In this document: positions 51,070-62,145 of the stretch, in pieces
How positions within the stretch are numbered: position 1 is the stretch's first letter
Layout of the letters: every line of letters begins with the position of its first letter
Assembly (NCBI GenBank): GCA_947846985.1
Contig: CANTUZ010000025.1
Span: forward strand, 20,768,100 to 20,832,099
Direction of reading: 5' to 3'
DNA: 64,000 bases
From: Fratercula arctica
Lineage: Eukaryota; Chordata; Aves; Charadriiformes; Alcidae
The notes under the pieces: generated by a model
The model's database searches: none
What the model saw: the letters and a program-made list of their open reading frames with translations, nothing else
Told to the model about the DNA's origin: nothing
Made by a program: the position numbers and the translations under genes

Positions 51070-51600
51070 TCACTCGAACCATCCTCTATTATCCCTTACA
51101 CGTGCCACCCCGTGGCCCATAGTTGGGACACAACAGTATTCTATAACTCGTACAAGGGTATGATGCAAAGCAACATCTGCAACTGATCGTATAATGCTTA
51201 TTAAACATGGCAAATAGCATACTAAACATAACAGACAGATTCCTTCCACACAGGCAATGAGTATAATTTCCTTCAACCAACCCCACCCCCAAGTCCATCC
51301 AGCAAAGAGATTTCACCCAGTGGTCTCCACAAGTTGCTGGCTCGGTCGGTGCAGTTCTTGCAACTGGGCATGGAGCGGTCACTTAGATTCATACAACACA
51401 GTCCTTTAAAATCTTGACAACCGTGTCCGTGAGCTAAAAGCAAAAAGTCAATAGCAGCTCTGTTTTGCAGCGTTGCATGTTGAATACTATCTACATCTAG
51501 CAATAACTCAGAAACAGCTGTACTAGTAGCATTACTAAATTTATCCCTGGCAGCGAAAGAGTCCTTGTTAGCAAGAGCGCATGCGGACTCCCTGTTCTTG
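51070..51600 (-). pseudogene. env: ERV-2 env TM fragment
   Basis: The frame at 51692-51273 holds [37 protein letters not shown] and QDFKGLCCMNLSDRS, the alpharetrovirus-type TM core with intact CX6CC. A shifted frame (51276-51070) gives the membrane anchor (LCLVCYLPCLISIIRS) and tail. No fusion peptide or SU precedes it; it is joined to a truncated U3. Confidence 0.8.
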
Positions 51601-51838
51601 CTGGACTGTGCTTTTGATCTTCTTCCACAACAGGACAAGATTCTCAGGCAGCTAGATAAGGTGTCCCTGAGTCCATTACAGACTGATGTCATCTAAGTGT
51701 TTTTCTTGCAAGCACCCAAAACTGAATAACAAGTAGTGTGATATATGTGTTTTCCGGCACCCAGGTGCGAGTCCCTTGAGCGTATTTACAATCCTCCTTG
51801 CTGATCTTCTGTTGCTTTCCCATATTCCACCCCCCTGC
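51590..51838 (-). repeat. Relic polypurine tract and truncated U3 in ERV-2
   Basis: GCAGGGGGGTGGAA (51838-51825) then TATGGGAAAGCAACAGAAGA from 51824. The following 230 bp match the LTR start of the tRNA-Ser element (36357 downwards) and ERV-1 24751-24985. Then env TM sequence begins. Confidence 0.75.
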
Positions 51839-52605
51839 TCAAGAGACCGCTTCTGCTGGGGTTCATTTAGTCTCGCAGAGTATAACACAGAGTAATTTAC
51901 AAAGGCATGCAATAACATATATACATATAGGAAAAAAACCCCAAAACATATCTCTATATTACTGCTTGAATCAGGTGTCCTATTTCTCTTTTTCTGCTGC
52001 TTTCTCGTAGCACGTATGGCATACTTTTGTGCTAACGCGGCACATTTCCCTTCTAATTGTTCCTTTTTTTTTCTTCCCCCCCCCCATCACTTACGGCTGA
52101 CATAAAAGTCTGCCTTGCAACAAGAGCTCACCCTTAAGTTTCTCATTTTCCTACAGAGCATCCTATAGATTCTAGCTTAACTCCTTTTCCCAATCAACCA
52201 TGATCTTATAGGCAAACAACAAACAACCAGCCATACGCCCTGCATGGGTAAGCCATTCCCGAGAGCGCAAGCATGTTGGCTGGCGAAAAACTCCCCCAAT
52301 ATTTCAGGACTTCCATCAGTTCTACGGCCCATCATGGCCTATCTACCTGGGGTGCGCTCGCCTTACATCTAAACATTGTGTATATACAAACAACTTCGCT
52401 TGACAGTGTGTCAGCCCTAGTCAGGTATGAGAACAGTACCACACCAGGCAGAACACCTGCTCAAGCGAAGTCACCAAACGACACTGCACACAACAACAAA
52501 CAAACAGTAGCACAGATGCTGATCAGCAGATATAAATTGGCGCCCACACACACTTACACAACAGCCATACAAAAACACCACTTCTATCTCAGGGAGATGG
52601 CTGGG
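51839..52605 (-). other. ERV-2 spacer shared with ERV-1
   Basis: Non-coding as far as I can see, nearly colinear with ERV-1 23909-24735. Short open frames on either strand do not resemble retroviral proteins. Confidence 0.5.
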
Positions 52606-54539
52606 GGGGTGGGCAGCAGCGGGAGCGAAGCGGCTCCAGCTCTGTCCTTCTCCCCCGACATTCTGACAATACACTGCAATACCCCGATTCCAGCTGCGCA
52701 CGCATAAGCGGTTGAGAAGGAGGAACAGACGCGATACCTGGCGCAAATGAAGGAGGCTTAAGAATGGAGGAACGCAATAACAACTTTCATCTCTGTTGCT
52801 GTAAAATCTCCTCCGCAGTTGTAGCAGAGGCAGCCATAGCTTTAATCGGGGTTAAAGGTGGACATAAATCAGGTTCAGTCTCTGGATTTATTGGGCCAGG
52901 ATCAAAGGGATCTTCTGGCTCTTCACCTCCTGAATTCTGTTTTTGGTAATGTTTTTCAGAATTGGGAATTTGAGCATATTTAGGCTGAGGGTCTGCAACT
53001 GGGGGTGTCATTTCAAAAGACTGAGGTTCCTTTGGGGGAGCTTGTGGTGCCCCTCCAGCAACCCCTTGCAGGGCTTGCTCTGCGGGATGCATTGCTCGTA
53101 TGGCAGTATATACAGTTTGCCAAGTAACTATTATTCCTCTGGCAAGGACAAGCGCAGCGTCTCCTGCGTTTGCAATTCCTCCCCCACTTTTAGCCACTGA
53201 GTCAAATCGTAGGACCACCCTTCAGGGAACCATAAGCAATAATCACGTATCCATACAAGCAAAAAATTTCTGAGTCAAATACTCATTCGCATCCTATGAA
53301 CCCATCTCCGCTTCTTCTAGCATAGTACAAATCCATCTCCTCACTTTCTGCTCTTTAACATTATCTCCCTTTTGTGATACATTACACTGTTGCATATTCC
53401 CAGACTCGTCCGCTGCTGCCCCAGACAGATCACCCGTTCCCGGACTCCCACACACCCTCTCCTCAACTGCCTGCAAACCCTCCTTGATAACCTCATGAGC
53501 CTTTTTATAAGCAGCCCGTATCGCGCCCGCTTTCAAACCCTTATCAAGTCTCTGCATTTCCGCGAGCAATTGCTGCATAGAGTTCTGTTGTTCACGGAGA
53601 GCGTCACGGAGCTCCGCAGTATCTTTAGGTGGATAGATGGTTTTCGGACGAACGTCCTCGAAGGATGATGATGTTTCCATAGGCTGAGGAGAGTTGGGGG
53701 GAACCTGCGTGGATGACTCCGGTAGACCAGAGTACGGTGGAGCGGTCGGTTGCGGAGGCGTGAGAGGTGGCGGCGGTGGCGGTGAAAATGTCCATTTGTC
53801 AGATGCCCCCCAGAACTCCTTTTCTGACTGCTTTATTACAGGAAATGCATTGGAGGACGAACTGTTTCCCTCTTCCCCAGCTGCATCTAACACCCTCCGG
53901 GCTGCGGCGGCAATAACAGCTGATCCATGCATGCCTGCAACCAGTCCCTTCACCTGTCGATAAGTGCCTGCCAGGTTCCGGGCTTCCTTATTCTCTGACT
54001 GCACTGCTTCCCACATTTCCACTCCAATTCGAGTCCATGTTGAAAGGTCAAACAACTGATTCGGATCTCTGAGCAATCCTCGTCGTCGGCACCAAGATAA
54101 TAGTGCCAGTAAAGCACTCTCACTAAGGTTTTCCCTGGCACTTTTTGCCAGCTGCAGCAAACTTTGTACCGCTGCCTTTTCCACGGCTGATACAGCCGAA
54201 CCCATACTACCGTTCCCACTCTATGTGGCTCCCACTTCCCGTGGGGTCGCGGATCCGCTCCTGCCTCTCTCGGGCAGCCCGGCCTACCTTAGCACCGGCG
54301 GTAGTATCCCCGCGTTTCTTACTCCAGTCTTCGGTCCAACAACGCTCATCACGTCGGGGTCACCACTTGCCGGGTCCAAACCGACTCTCAGTCGTGCGGG
54401 CACAGGGAAAGACGAACGCACCAATATGATGCAAGTCAATTCCCCCTTTAATCAGCTTGAGCAACTGTTTCGCTGGTGCTTCAATCCCTCTCTTAGAGAG
54501 GATCCCAGCGAGTAGCGTGGCCGCAGCTTCTGTTTCCAT
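52606..54539 (-). pseudogene. gag: ERV-2 gag
   Basis: The likely start is ATG 54539, reading METEAAATLLAGILSKRGIE, a matrix-like N-terminus that stops at 54360. The gag continues in the 303-codon frame 54205-53294 (AAVQSLLQLAKSARENLSES, STWTRIGVEMWEAVQSENKE, polyproline PPPPPPLTPPQP, LREQQNSMQQLLAEMQRLDK) and in the frame 53218-52787 (GAPQAPPKEPQSFEMTPPVA). Capsid C-terminus and zinc fingers are not seen. Beta-retrovirus-like; the long proline-rich and coiled-coil-like parts may still allow assembly, but this is inference. Confidence 0.8.
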
Positions 54540-54679
54540 AGCTGCGCCTGGGAGGTGAGGGGCGACCTCACACTGTTGTCTGCTCCCGCAGATGGGCCCA
54601 AGCAGCACTCTCCCAGCCGAAGTTTCCCACTCCCCTCCTCTAGCTGCTTACCGCGGTCTCGGAGAACTCAGTCACGCTG

Positions 54680-54697
54680 AACCATCCTCTGCTACCA
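54680..54697 (-). other. ERV-2 primer-binding site, initiator tRNA-Met
   Basis: The minus strand reads TGGTAGCAGAGGATGGTT, complementary to the 3' end of initiator tRNA-Met, two bases after the 5' LTR. Initiator-Met priming is usual in yeast, plant and insect LTR retrotransposons but uncommon in vertebrate ERVs. Confidence 0.85.
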
Positions 54698-54699
54698 GA

Positions 54700-55085
54700 T
54701 GTCGGAGTGGGAGACGGACCCGGAGTAACGACGAAGTCTCAATGTGAGTATGATCGTTCTCCCTTTATTCAACTTAATCGTTACATTTATAGTATTATGC
54801 TATCTGTTCACGCGCTCTAACTCCTACTGATTGGCTGCATGCTATTTTCACGAGCTGTCCACGCGCAAGCAGCATCCTGCTGATAGGTTGAGGGTCGATT
54901 GCCACGCGCTTCTCAGTGTCTTCTAACTGATCGTCTCTGACTGTTCACACGGAGTAGCAGCTTTACTTTCACATTCCTTTCCTTGCTGATATCTCCTGGC
55001 ACCTGCTTCTCAAGGCACCTCTCACGGGTACAGCTTTGTCTCATCAAGGCCAAACAGATTCCCTACGCTGCTCTCTATCTCCACA
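54700..55085 (-). repeat. ERV-2 5' LTR
   Basis: 386 bp, TGTGGAGATAGAG ... CCACTCCGACA on the minus strand, followed by the PBS on its left. The target duplicate ATAACT is at 55086-55091. Confidence 0.95.
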
Positions 55086-55091
55086 ATAACT

Positions 55092-56340
55092 TTGCACTAC
55101 AAAATCACTTCTTCTGTTTTGAAGCATTTCACAATGAAATATTTCAGACTTTTTTCATTTTTTCTGCTAAAAATATTCTGAACTGACTGAAGTTTGCAAA
55201 GCGTTTCTGAATTACTAAGCCTGCACGGTTTTTATTCTATTGTGCTAAAAAAAAATTAAGCTCAGCTAAAAAAGAATGGAAGAAGTGCCATTGTTTTCTG
55301 TGTTTATAAACTTTTGGCTTTAGCTGTGTTTTCTGGCAGTAAGGTTCGCAATCTGCCTTATGCATGAGGAGAGAGGAAGTAAATTTTAATGGCAAGCACT
55401 TTTTTGTGAACAGTTTAGCTAATTGGCTTCCCTTAGCAAAATGAGAGAAGCAGTAAACGTTTGGTCCATCTTTCCCTAATAAGTCTGATTCTTGGGATTT
55501 TATTTTTCATTCTTGGTGTTTTACCAGGTTTATATATGATTATGTTTTTCTTTAAGTTTCAGCTGCTGTATTCCCCTGTCATCTTCAGTCTCTGAGGTGT
55601 ACCTCTTCTTCTACCACTGTTAAAATGCTGTGTATAAAATTAAAGATATTATTTCTGTCTTTTTTAAATCAATTTTTAAGAGCAAACATTAGAAATAGTC
55701 CATATCTTAAATGATTTCTTTGTGTTTAAATTACCTCCATTCCCCTAAACTTTAATGCGACTACTCTGCATCTCTAATATTTCTTCCTAACTTGGAAACC
55801 AGCAGACAGCCTATCAGCCATCGAAGCGGTTACTTTTAAAAAGCTTGTTAGTTAGTGGAATCCTCCATAATACAGGTATTTTCTACAGTTAAGAAAACAA
55901 TAGCATCAGCTTACAGATTTTGTTTATTTTAAGAAATCAAATCCTTCAGAAGAATAAAAAAAACTGTAAGTGTATGCATGTTTCCTGTGTGTGAATTCTT
56001 TTTTCCCTCCATAGAAAAAGCTGTGTGACCAAAATATTGCAGTGGTTTTTATTATATTTCCTGATTTTACCTTATGCTAAAACATGTCAACATTTCATAT
56101 TCTCCAAAGAAAAGTGATAATCTCCTGAGTCTGAGCTCTGTGCATAATACCTACAATGAGTTTGTCTCATACATTAAAAGGTGCTTTTGGAGAACAGAAA
56201 ATCTCCTTTTTTCCCCAACCTTAATGCAAAAAGGAGAGCAAAACGAAATTATTTCTAAAACCAAATTCAACAAAAAAATCCAGCATAAATAGTACATAAG
56301 TCATATTAAATTACATCCAACATCCTAAATGTTTGTCCTC
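55092..56340. other. Unique stretch right of ERV-2
   Basis: AT-rich, with no recognised exons or repeats. Probably SLC38A9 intron. Confidence 0.45.
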
Positions 56341-57052
56341 TACAGGCTCTGTCCTCTACGCTACAGGCTTGGGGAAGAGTGGCAGGAAAGCTGCCAGTCG
56401 GAAAAGGACCTGGGGGTGTTGGTCGACTGCTGGCTGAATATGAGCCAGCAGTGTGCCCAGGTGGCCAAGAAGGCCAATAGCATCCTGGCTTGTATTAGAA
56501 ATAGTGTGGCTAGTAGGACTAGGGAAGTGATTGTACCTCTGTACTTGGCACTGGTGAGGCCCCACTTTGAGTGTTCAGTTCTGTGCTCCTCACTACAGGA
56601 CGGATATTGAGGTACTGGAGCACATTCAGAGAAGGGCAACAAAGCTGGTGAGGGGTTTAGAGAACAAGTCTTATGAGGAGCAGCTGAAGGAACTGGGGTT
56701 GTTTAGCCTTGAGAAAAGGAGGCTGAGGGGAGACCTTATTGCTCTCTACAACTACCTGAAAGGAGGCTGTAGAGAGGTGGTTGTTGGTCTCTTCTCCCAA
56801 GTAACAGCTGACAGGACAAGAGGAAATGGCCTCAAGTTGCACCAAGGGAGGTTTAGATTGGATATTAGGAAAAATTTCTTCACTGAAAGGGTTGTCAAGC
56901 ATTGGAACAGGCTGCCCAGGGAAGTGGTTGAGTTGCCATCCCTGGAGGTATTTAAAAGATGGGTACATGTAGTGCTGGGGGACTTGGCAGTGCTAGGTTA
57001 ATGGTTGGACTTGATGATCTTAAAGGTCTCTTCCAACAAAAAAGATTCTATC
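56341..57052 (+). mobile_element. CR1 LINE 3' fragment
   Basis: Plus-strand CR1 with RT C-terminal coding remnants ([20 protein letters not shown]; frame 56567-57001: [37 protein letters not shown]), 3' end CCAACAAAAAAGATTCTATC. The two frames overlap with one shift between them. Confidence 0.9.
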
Positions 57053-57563
57053 AAAATGCGTTAGAGGTCAAGTATTAAGGTGTGTTTTTCCCCCTAGTAT
57101 TCTATGTAATGGTTTCCGCTCAGTGATGTGTCTTTTCCTTTCTTCTGGTTTCCCTTAGTTCACTTTGAGCAATTCAGATAGATAATTCTCTGAACAAGCT
57201 AATTCTCTCCTGTGGTAATTAAGTTATACAGTATTGTTTCTTTGTTATTTGAATCGCCATCTGAAATACTTGAGTGCTGAGTAGCACATGTGGTGTTTTT
57301 TCAGAACTGCCAAATTACACATTATTCCTTAAGACTATTTTGAGTCAAAACACTAGATATTTAGGGTTTGGCACTCTGAATATTCAGATGATGTTATGTT
57401 TGCTGTGAAATTAATTAGCTTTAATACAGTGAGTCATGCAAATGCTAACATCATCCACATACCAGTTAAATGTTAGTGTAAATGAAGGATAATGGCATTA
57501 TTTTGTAATAAATACAGCATAAATTTTAACCCTCTTTCTTCACTTCCCTGTGGTGTTTTCCAG

Positions 57564-57637
57564 GTGCTTGTCCTAAATGTAGCAATTGTAGGAATAGCAA
57601 TGGCAAGATTTTATCCAAATATAGGAGGTATCATAAG
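57564..57637 (+). pseudogene. SLC38A9: SLC38A9 penultimate coding exon
   Basis: TTTTCCAG precedes, and a consensus donor (AAG then GTAAGC) follows. The 74-bp exon reads VLVLNVAIVGIAMARFYPNI then GGIIR, the tenth-eleventh membrane segment region of SLC38A9. Relative to human as I recall it, two residues are missing inside the membrane segment. It joins in phase (AG plus G makes Arg) with the exon at 60044. Splice sites look functional; whether the whole gene is intact is doubtful because the preceding exons are not in the window. Confidence 0.8.
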
Positions 57638-58238
57638 GTAAGCAGTTCTTGCAGGCTGAACTTGCTTGTGTTGTTAATGCACGTTTACCTCTTGATGTTG
57701 AAAGGAACTGTATGAATGTGGGTAATTGTATCTTTATATTTTGTGGGGCTTATGCTATTTTAAGATGTAAATAATAATTTTAAAGTATAAACAAGCAGTT
57801 GTTTTAAAGTTCTGACAAGCAGCTATCTGTAATTGTGCCTCTGTATATGAGGTGATTGGAATGATTCCCCAAGTTTCATTGGAGCCATATTTGAGGACCT
57901 CATAACTATACACATCAAAGAATATGGTGTCAGTAGAAAAGTTTCTTGGTTATTGTGTGGTTTCTCTCAAGTTTTTATTGAGACCATTTGAAGTTGATTT
58001 GAAAGTCTGTGATAAAACCCAAGAAAGCAAGTAACTTCAAATGGAAAAGTGACTAAAAGTACTTCTGAATGATGTCTTAAATTTACCATGTTAATAAACA
58101 TCTAGGATTTATGTAATTGAGAAAGATTAGAGGAAACTATCTAATCAGTTTTATTTTCTAGATTTGACACCACCATATTTGTAATCATTGTCATTCATTC
58201 CTGGTTTGCATCTTTCCTACAGCAACCAGGAGAGGGAG
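57638..58238 (+). other. SLC38A9 last intron, first part
   Basis: AT-rich intron sequence from the donor to the solo LTR. Nothing else recognised. Confidence 0.6.
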
Positions 58239-58986
58239 TGTGAAAGACTGCAACTTTAAAATAATTGTCTCAAAGCTTGCTTAAGCTTCTGCAAATTGAC
58301 AGCAGGCTTGCCGGCTGATAAGAGGCTTGCTTGTATCTATTTAGCACCTTCTGCAGACTATCCTCCTGCTTGCCAGTCACCACCCAAGATTGCTATCAGC
58401 TGAGGAGGGTGTGTTGCTCCCCCAGCTGGTAAAGGGTGTAGGCCTCTGGCTATCAGAGTGGCCAGACCCTACTTAGCCCGGGGCCCACCTGAGCCTTTGC
58501 CGTTAACTCCAAAATTGCTGAAGACAAGCGCTGCTCAAGAAGCAAGGGGGCAGGAAAAGCTTATATGGCAACCGTGTAAAATGACAACTAGCTTGGGAAA
58601 GGCCACCAGCATGCTGATTGGTCAAGCTATGGACTGACCTGGGCTCCCTGGACTATAACTGGTGTGGCGACCCACCACAGTTTGGGAATTGGGACTGAGA
58701 CCCCCACCATGGATCAATGGGATGCTAATGAACTTCTGGAGGACTGCTGAGATGTTGTTGGGCTTGTGGTGGTGACTATACTCTTGCTATGCTCCATAAT
58801 ACTGCTTCTCTTTTCTGCCTTTCCTGTACTTCTGCCTTTACTCTATCGCTTGTCTCAGTGACTTTTGCTGGGGAATAACAATAAACCTGCAGTGAGTGGC
58901 ATCTGACCTTGTTTGCATCTTAATTTCACACTTGGAATTGTTGCGAACCTCTCCTGGGCCTGGTGTAGTTGGACCTGGACATAACA
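58239..58986 (+). repeat. Solo LTR in the last SLC38A9 intron
   Basis: 748 bp, TGTGAAAGACTGC ... GGACATAACA. It contains a promoter-like GGACTATAACTGGTG and a polyadenylation signal AATAAACCTGCAGTG about 100 bp before the end, with the usual GCATCTGACC-type U5. Flanks GGGAG and GAGAG match at 4 of 5 bases. The family is not known to me; it is same-strand as the gene and could supply a premature polyadenylation site. Confidence 0.75.
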
Positions 58987-60043
58987 GAGAGGTTTTTAAA
59001 AATATATAGAGTTGCAATTATATAACTAGAATGACAGACTTGGATCTGACCAGTGTAGCAAAATAAGTTGCTTTTGCTCAGTAGCTGATCTTTGAGGTTT
59101 TTTACATTTCTTTTTTTTTACCATTCCTTTAAGTGAAAATTTTCTTATTCCAGCAACAGAGATGGTCCAGTTATTTATTCTAAATAAATATAATACAATA
59201 CATTTCTGTGTTTGCAAACTGATACTGACCTCTGCGTGTTCACTGTGCATAGTAATCAAACATTTTGCACAGTGAATTTCCAGCTGATAAATTGTCTATA
59301 TAGTCTTATTTTGTTGTGTAGGTAGTCACTCTGTATTATGATATTTCTTCTGTCTAAAGGAATATTTAAATATTTGAAATAAAATATGATGTTGGTTAAT
59401 AATGCACATTTGGCTGCAGTATTGCTTAGTAGGTGGAAACTCACAGTAGGGAAAATAATGAGAAGGTTTTGGTAAGCAAGGGAGTGCTTAGAAAAAGAAC
59501 AGTTAAATGTTTCACTTGCTGTGGTTGACCGTGTTACCAGGAGACCATGTTGATCTTTTCAGATCTGGAGAACGGTTTGTTAGGAGCTCATTAAATAACT
59601 TAAAATAAAAGTTGCGGATGCAAGAGAATTTCCATGCTCACATGCTTTAATTTGTGTCCTCAGATGGCTGGGGTGCAACGAGACTTGCAGTTCTGACAGT
59701 AAAGGATGCACTGTCCAGTCTTTTTCTGTTGTCTGTTGACAAATTCCTCCAAAGAAAGTAAAAACATCAAGTCAAAGATAGGGAGTCAGTCCCCAGAAGC
59801 AGCTGGGGATGTGACTGAAACAAGAGGCATGTCAGAGTGGAGGGGCAGGGGGCTGAGCGACACAGAGGGGGATAATTCAGTGCCACTGAAGGACAACAAG
59901 GAACAGAAATTGTTGTTTAGTGACTGAAAATAGTCATTGTTCAGTCAGACTGTTCATTGGTTTGAGGGGAAAAAATGACACCAAGTAATAAGAGTTAACA
60001 GAGCATTTTTTTTCTTTTTTTATTCTTCCCCTCTTTTCTTAAG
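58987..60043 (+). other. SLC38A9 last intron, second part
   Basis: AT-rich intron, ending in a long pyrimidine tract and CTTAAG acceptor at 60043. Short ORFs here are not supported. Confidence 0.6.
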
Positions 60044-60206
60044 GTACTCTGGAACAACATGTGTTCTGGCCCTTTGTATTTGTGTATCCATCATTTATGT
60101 GATCTCTCTGCATCATGCTGGGCAGTTGACATGGACAGCATTGATTATTCACATCTTTATAATCCTCCTTGGACTGGCTAATCTGATTGCACAATTCCTA
60201 TTATGA
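60044..60206 (+). pseudogene. SLC38A9: SLC38A9 last coding exon
   Basis: Frame from the split Arg codon: [20 protein letters not shown], then [20 protein letters not shown], then [13 protein letters not shown] and TGA at 60204-60206. This is the C-terminal membrane segment of SLC38A9, and both length and stop position fit (one residue shorter than human as I remember). The frame is open and the acceptor is good, so this end of the gene is not visibly broken; it is called pseudogene only because the middle of the gene seems to be missing. Confidence 0.8.
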
Positions 60207-60806
60207 AAACTCCCCCTTCTCCCTGTGGCTGTCACAAGTGGTACCCTGACATTTGGCAACAGCCTTGAGCAACACTATGACGCATGAGAATGGAACAGTA
60301 CTCACTATGATCTTGAGAAAAGCTGCACCTTTGCAACAAATTCAAAACACGTCTTTCAGGTGCTTGAAAGGAACCCTGTCTTGCTCCTCTAAAACCATGA
60401 TTTTGTGAGAAGTGAAATAGTTTAAATTTGAGTGGGTTAGTTCTCCTGGTTTTGTTGAATGTACATCAAGGATTAATGAAACTCAAATATTTTATTTTTT
60501 ACAGCATACTTCTCAAAACACACAGCTTTCAGCCTTAGGCTGTAGAACTCCTCTTTCCTCTAAAGTAACTTTTACCTTTATTGACGCTTTCACAGTATTG
60601 TTCAGTGACTGTTTGAAATGCTCTTTTGCTGCTGTTAGTTATTTTCCTGTTTTGTTTCGAAAATGAAGAAATTATTGTCTTTCCTTTTTTTAGGTAATTT
60701 ATAGTCATTTGGGTCAAAATGCTCTCTTAATTTTGCATATGCTATTAAATTGTTTTGGCAACATTTTTTCTCTAAGAAATTCCAACTAAGAGAAACAATA
60801 GACTCA
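60207..60806 (+). other. Probable SLC38A9 3' untranslated region
   Basis: Sequence following the stop codon, AT-rich, without repeats. No clear AATAAA-type signal stands out before the tandem repeat. Confidence 0.5.
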
Positions 60807-60899
60807 TGTCTGAGTGTTTTATTCAGAATCAATATGTTGTCTGAGTGTTTTATTCAGAATCAATATGTTGTCTGAGTGTTTTATTCAGAATCAATATGT
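60807..60899 (+). repeat. 31-bp tandem repeat, three copies
   Basis: The unit TGTCTGAGTGTTTTATTCAG plus AATCAATATGT is repeated three times without a visible difference. It lies about 600 bp behind the SLC38A9 stop. Confidence 0.95.
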
Positions 60900-61980
60900 A
60901 CAAATGTTATTTGTGATCTTACAGTGAAAACAGTAATTCAACTATCTTAACTGGGCAATTATGTGCTATGAAGGTGTGTTCTCAGGAGTTATATGTGCTT
61001 TTATGGATGGATGTTGGACGCAATGTTTATCATAGACTTGCTCCCTCCATTGTAGGGTCTTAATCTAGTGGTCTCTCACTGTGCTGTTCAACTACATTAC
61101 TCCAGACATTTTGTACCCAAGTAGAGAGACAAAGTTAACACTCTTCAGAACTGTGAACTAAATCAAATAATTTAAGTTTTAGATGATTCTTTACAGAAGC
61201 TAGAAGAATCTGGGAAGGGTTTTGTTGTTGTTATTTTTAACATCTTGTTATGTTTGTATGAAATATAAGAGCATATGGGTTTGGAATATTATCTGCAGAA
61301 CAGAATAATTATTTCAGATTCTCTCTTTTTGTTTTGTGGAACTTCTTGTGCCTTTAAATCAGAATTGGAGAATACACCCACCATCTCTTCTGTATTAGAG
61401 AGATGTGTTTGCCTCATCCAGGTCATTATCCCTGTGTAATCTTATCTTTCACTGCTTGGTTTCCTTATTTTCTAAGGCATATCTGTCCACCCTTTTCACT
61501 CACTCACATCCTTAGCACTTGCCTACACACCTGCTTTTAGGGACTGAGTCTGACCTCTCCTGTAAAATTCTTCCTTGAATGTCTAAGTAGTCATCACTGC
61601 ATGTAACTTGTTGGTTGCATTCCCTCAACGTTCTCAGTAGTGTATTTCACAAATCGAACTTACTGTATTTTTTTCTTTCCAACAGACCTCCCCTTCTTTC
61701 CAACAAATTTACAGTCCCACAACTGTAATATGTTGCTAAACCCTCCACGTTATTTGATACAGAAGAAGAGTACTTGAACACTGAAAAGAGACAACAAAAG
61801 ATGCAGGATTTCAAGCATCATTGCCCAATACACATTAAGCTCTTGTGCTTATTTATTATAGATTCAGTTCTTAATTTAGGCACAAACCCTGCTGAGTGCA
61901 GATACTTCAATTTGATTATGTCCTTCTATGTTCCAACTGGATATGATCCCATGAGTTAAATCCTTGCTGTTGAAGCTGAT
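60900..61980. other. Unique flank
   Basis: No gene or repeat recognised; 3' UTR or intergenic. Confidence 0.4.
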
Positions 61981-61984
61981 AGTA

Positions 61985-62145
61985 AAAAAGTGACATTAGG
62001 AAGAAATTTTTCCCTATGAGGGTGGTGAGGCTGGATGGGGCTTTGAGCAGCCTGGTCTAGTGGGACGTCTCCCCCCCTTGGCAGGGGGATTGGAACTAGA
62101 TGATCTTTAATGTCCCTTCCAACGTAAACCATTCTATGATTCTAA
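61985..62145 (+). mobile_element. CR1 LINE 3' terminus
   Basis: ACATTAGGAAGAAATTTTTC, GGTGGTGAGGCTGGATGGGG and the end CCATTCTATGATTCT identify a roughly 160-bp CR1 tail. Confidence 0.85.

Larger units (their letters stand above)
49482..55085 (-). mobile_element. ERV-2: rearranged provirus, 5.6 kb
   Basis: Two LTRs (387 and 386 bp), an initiator-Met PBS, a polypurine tract and a perfect 6-bp duplication, ATAACT, at 49476-49481 and 55086-55091. On the minus strand the order is gag, spacer, relic U3 of a third family, env TM, relic promoter, RT-connection and integrase pieces, polypurine tract, LTR. Protease, most of pol and SU are absent. The LTRs differ at about 7 positions plus a one-base gap, so it is older than ERV-1. 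The same scrambled order in ERV-1 shows the rearrangement predates both insertions. Confidence 0.9.
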
